In this document: in pieces, positions 63,101-64,000 of the stretch
Layout of the letters: the number at the start of each line of letters is the position of its first letter
Numbering within the stretch: the stretch's first letter is position 1
Assembly: GCF_001870735.1 (NCBI RefSeq)
Contig: NZ_MORL01000001.1
Span: 682,001-746,000 of the forward strand
Length of the DNA: 64,000 nt
Direction: 5' to 3'
DNA from: Arsenicibacter rosenii
GTDB lineage: Bacteria; Bacteroidota; Bacteroidia; Cytophagales; Spirosomataceae
The notes under the pieces: generated by a model
Database searches by the model: none
Told to the model about the DNA's origin: nothing
Seen by the model: the letters and a program-made list of their open reading frames with translations, nothing else
Made by a program: the position numbers and the translations under genes

Positions 63101-64000
63101 ACGGTCAGTATCCTGGCCAACGACGTCGATAAGGCCGGTCGTCCGGCGGCGCTGACCAATGTGTCGGCACCGGTTATTGTGGTGGCACCGAAGCATGGTT
63201 CGGCTGTTGTCAACGCAGACGGCACGCTGACCTATAACCCCGACGATACCTTTGCCGGGCTGGACACGCTGCAATACCGCATCTGTGATACCTTCTCCGG
63301 CACTTTGTGTGCGACAACTTACGTGGCGTTCAACGTGGGTTCGAATGCCCCTACCGCCGGAGCCGACGTCACGACAACGCCCTTTAACCAGAACATAACG
63401 GTAAACATCCTGACCAACGACACTGACCGGGCTTCGCAACCCGCCAGCCTGTCGACCGTCACGCTTCCGCAAATTCTGTACGGACCCGTCAACGGAACCG
63501 CCATCATCAATGCCAACGGCACGCTGACCTATAACCCCAACGATACCTTTGCCGGGGTGGATACGATCCGCTACCGCATCTGCGATAACGTAAACACCAG
63601 CCTGTGCAGCAATAACCTCGTCACCATCACGGTTCAGTCGGCCCCGCCGGTAGCCAATCCGGAGAGCCTGACAACCGGCTTTAACGTCACGACGACGATT
63701 GCTGTACTGGCAAACGACGTCGACAAAGCCGCGCGGCCTGCGGCCCTGACCAATGTTACGGCTCCGGTCGTGACACAGAATCCGGCCAACGGGGTTGTGG
63801 TTGTCAATGCCGACGGCACCATCACCTATAATCCGAACGATACCTTTGCCGGACAGGACAGTTTTATTTACCGCCTCTGCGACAACGTTAATAATGCGCT
63901 TTGTGATACGGCACTGGTGCGGATCCTGATTCAGTCGGCCCCGCCGGTGGCCAATCCCGATAGTTATACCACGGCCTTTAACACCAACCTGACCATGGCG
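60200..64000 (+). CDS. Giant tandem-repeat surface protein, 5' part (runs off the window)
   Basis: 1267 codons without a stop. ATG at 60200 opens a signal peptide (MKRLYSALQKLFLFTIFHFI). Residues about 28-510 form an N-terminal domain with NTVIYYDHWEDGYQ, VFVMAREDGTTVEIDANADG and HFYTTNESDKFFAVGVHD-like strands. A DUF11 domain follows (about 514-645: VDPGDEVTYRIVVQNASLRS). From residue about 651 six complete bacterial Ig/cadherin-like repeats of about 99 residues and the start of a seventh follow. Each has PPVANxxxVTTxFN, ILxNDxDKAGRPAALTNVSA, NPANGxxVVNADGT and TYxPNDTFAGTD. The role is probably adhesion. Neither export sorting signal nor total repeat number is visible. Confidence 0.9.
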   Translation, partial: MKRLYSALQKLFLFTIFHFITVNLYAQVTPDNVYYIPLPEPQLQTAFKNLTTSPTTTTVISNTILVTISIVSTNDNTVIYYDHWEDGYQTNFSGTKQSSTQIWGDNNPSNGIPPGYSVDKIDAGDRINLINNVALPRNTSTIVYDGRDKIASTKYLSVTRIGVPTSPGSVLGSSVEVYDTTVYDRAFQLPIGETSDLNAGSTCCLFEYTSIFVMAREDGTTVEIDANADGTYETTATLNQGESYHFNGSSVGDVLAGAAVRSNKPVQVDLVTGDIGATYESRTFAMYPTALWDNCYYNPVGRTTVNADVNAFIFNPGPGSLTINARTTSGVSSFTVGPKATYRYNMPDNSGAHFYTTNESDKFFAVGVHDADLTEQSTWDWGFSLLPEVFLTTGAVVGYGPGTSDPVSNTGNGSPVWVLATNATTVYADFDGDPTTGAFTDPNGGKYDVAYQVVADQSLRIYDNTDRDQTGMRVYTLDGTLIAVAWGEDASTAGNGLPYLDLGTTVTPDRRILVSKLATITVDNGQPGIVDPGDEVTYRIVVQNASLRSRNVVSITDTIPAGFSYVANSTRRNRTVVIPDQTNPNTAFPLDETGYNLGDLILAQRDTLSFRVIAQRPLVANATVTNRVTYSDNLNDQVSGQVTISINQAYPPVANREAVTTPFNTSVGVNVLTNDTDRAFRPAALTNVSAPTIFTQPKNGTATLTNGVLVYRPGSTFAGQDTVVYRLCDNLNTNLCDTALVAITVQSLPPTANRDNVTTPFNVNVQISTLTNDVDRAGRPASLTGASANVSSFSVITQPANGTIAIGANGLLTYNPNDTYAGTDQLIYRICDNVNTSLCDTALVFITIQSAPPVANRNDVTTAFNTNSTILILANDTDKAGRPAALTNVSAPVITQNPANGAVVVNADGSITYDPNDTFAGTDQLIYRICDNVNASLCDTALVTIRVNSAPPVANPETVNLAFNVTTTVSILANDVDKAGRPAALTNVSAPVIVVAPKHGSAVVNADGTLTYNPDDTFAGLDTLQYRICDTFSGTLCATTYVAFNVGSNAPTAGADVTTTPFNQNITVNILTNDTDRASQPASLSTVTLPQILYGPVNGTAIINANGTLTYNPNDTFAGVDTIRYRICDNVNTSLCSNNLVTITVQSAPPVANPESLTTGFNVTTTIAVLANDVDKAARPAALTNVTAPVVTQNPANGVVVVNADGTITYNPNDTFAGQDSFIYRLCDNVNNALCDTALVRILIQSAPPVANPDSYTTAFNTNLTMA
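62150..64000 (+). repeat. Tandem ~297-base repeats coding for Ig-like domains
   Basis: Unit starts at 62150, 62444, 62753, 63050, 63350, 63644 and 63941, so units are 294 to 309 bases, most near 297. They keep the reading frame and encode one Ig/cadherin-like domain each. Similar sequence between units, seen for example in the repeated GCCGGTCGGCCGGC-like and CCGGCCAACGG stretches, allows copy-number change by recombination. Confidence 0.85.

Noticed and set aside
62402-63472. 356-residue minus-strand frame opposite the giant repeat gene
   Set aside because: The plus strand encodes clean Ig-like repeats with a continuous frame; the opposite frame is a by-product of biased repeats.
62150-64000. 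CRISPR array or satellite DNA
   Set aside because: Units are about 297 bases long, coding, and adjacent without spacers.

Overview
The window looks like a chromosomal stretch of a Bacteroidota member of the order Cytophagales, most likely close to Spirosoma and relatives. The signs are a moderate GC content, promoters with the Bacteroidota -7 box TAnnTTTG (best seen before the tRNA genes), outer-membrane beta-barrels with CarboxypepD_reg plugs, Bat-type VWA/TPR genes, a propeller sensor kinase paired with a LytTR regulator, the ABC permease/M1 peptidase fusion, and a mitochondrial-type aconitase. No transposase, integrase, phage gene or CRISPR array was seen.

Region by region. 1-1.6 kb: the 5' part of a HlyD-type secretion adaptor, a double-glycine-leader peptide gene and a divergent XRE regulator; this looks like a small peptide-export locus. 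1.6-7.8 kb: a minus-strand run of batB, batC, thiolase, purC, a STAS protein, rnz and cdaA, closed by a strong terminator. 7.9-8.6 kb: tRNA-Ser, two identical tRNA-Pro and tRNA-Arg. 9.1-15.5 kb: small accessory metabolism (LLM oxidoreductase, RecE-like nuclease, DUF4260 protein, SDR protein, AraC regulator, DUF2911 protein). 15.6-22.7 kb: a five-gene minus-strand signalling operon (RR-PAS kinase, CHASE3/GAF hybrid kinase with three receivers, lone receiver, CheR, CheB). 22.9-26.7 kb: secreted protein, CHRD lipoprotein, aconitase. 26.9-31.6 kb: two paralogous secreted fibronectin-III proteins. 31.7-42.3 kb: esterase/propeller fusion, outer-membrane barrel, aat, GNAT, GH53 galactanase, sialate O-acetylesterase-like protein, AzgA-type purine permease. 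42.5-48 kb: lone HicB-like protein, SdrD/DUF11 surface protein, a second double-glycine peptide and a GH43 enzyme. 48-59 kb: ABC exporter with fused M1 peptidase, collagen-like lipoprotein, tryptophan dioxygenase, LytTR proteins and a propeller sensor kinase. 59-64 kb: an outer-membrane protein and the start of a giant tandem-repeat surface protein that runs off the window.

The most striking observation is a pair of loci 45 kb apart (662-1063 and 46040-46384) that encode related double-glycine-leader peptides. The second gene is only 53 codons long. Upstream of both start codons, at exactly the same distance (137 to 183 bases), lies an array of five alternating ATAAC/GTTAT half-sites spaced 10, 11, 10 and 11 bases apart, and 22 bases further in lies a conserved -7-like box. 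This looks like a co-regulated family of exported peptides under one activator. The adaptor gene beside the first copy suggests the export route. What the peptides do is unknown.
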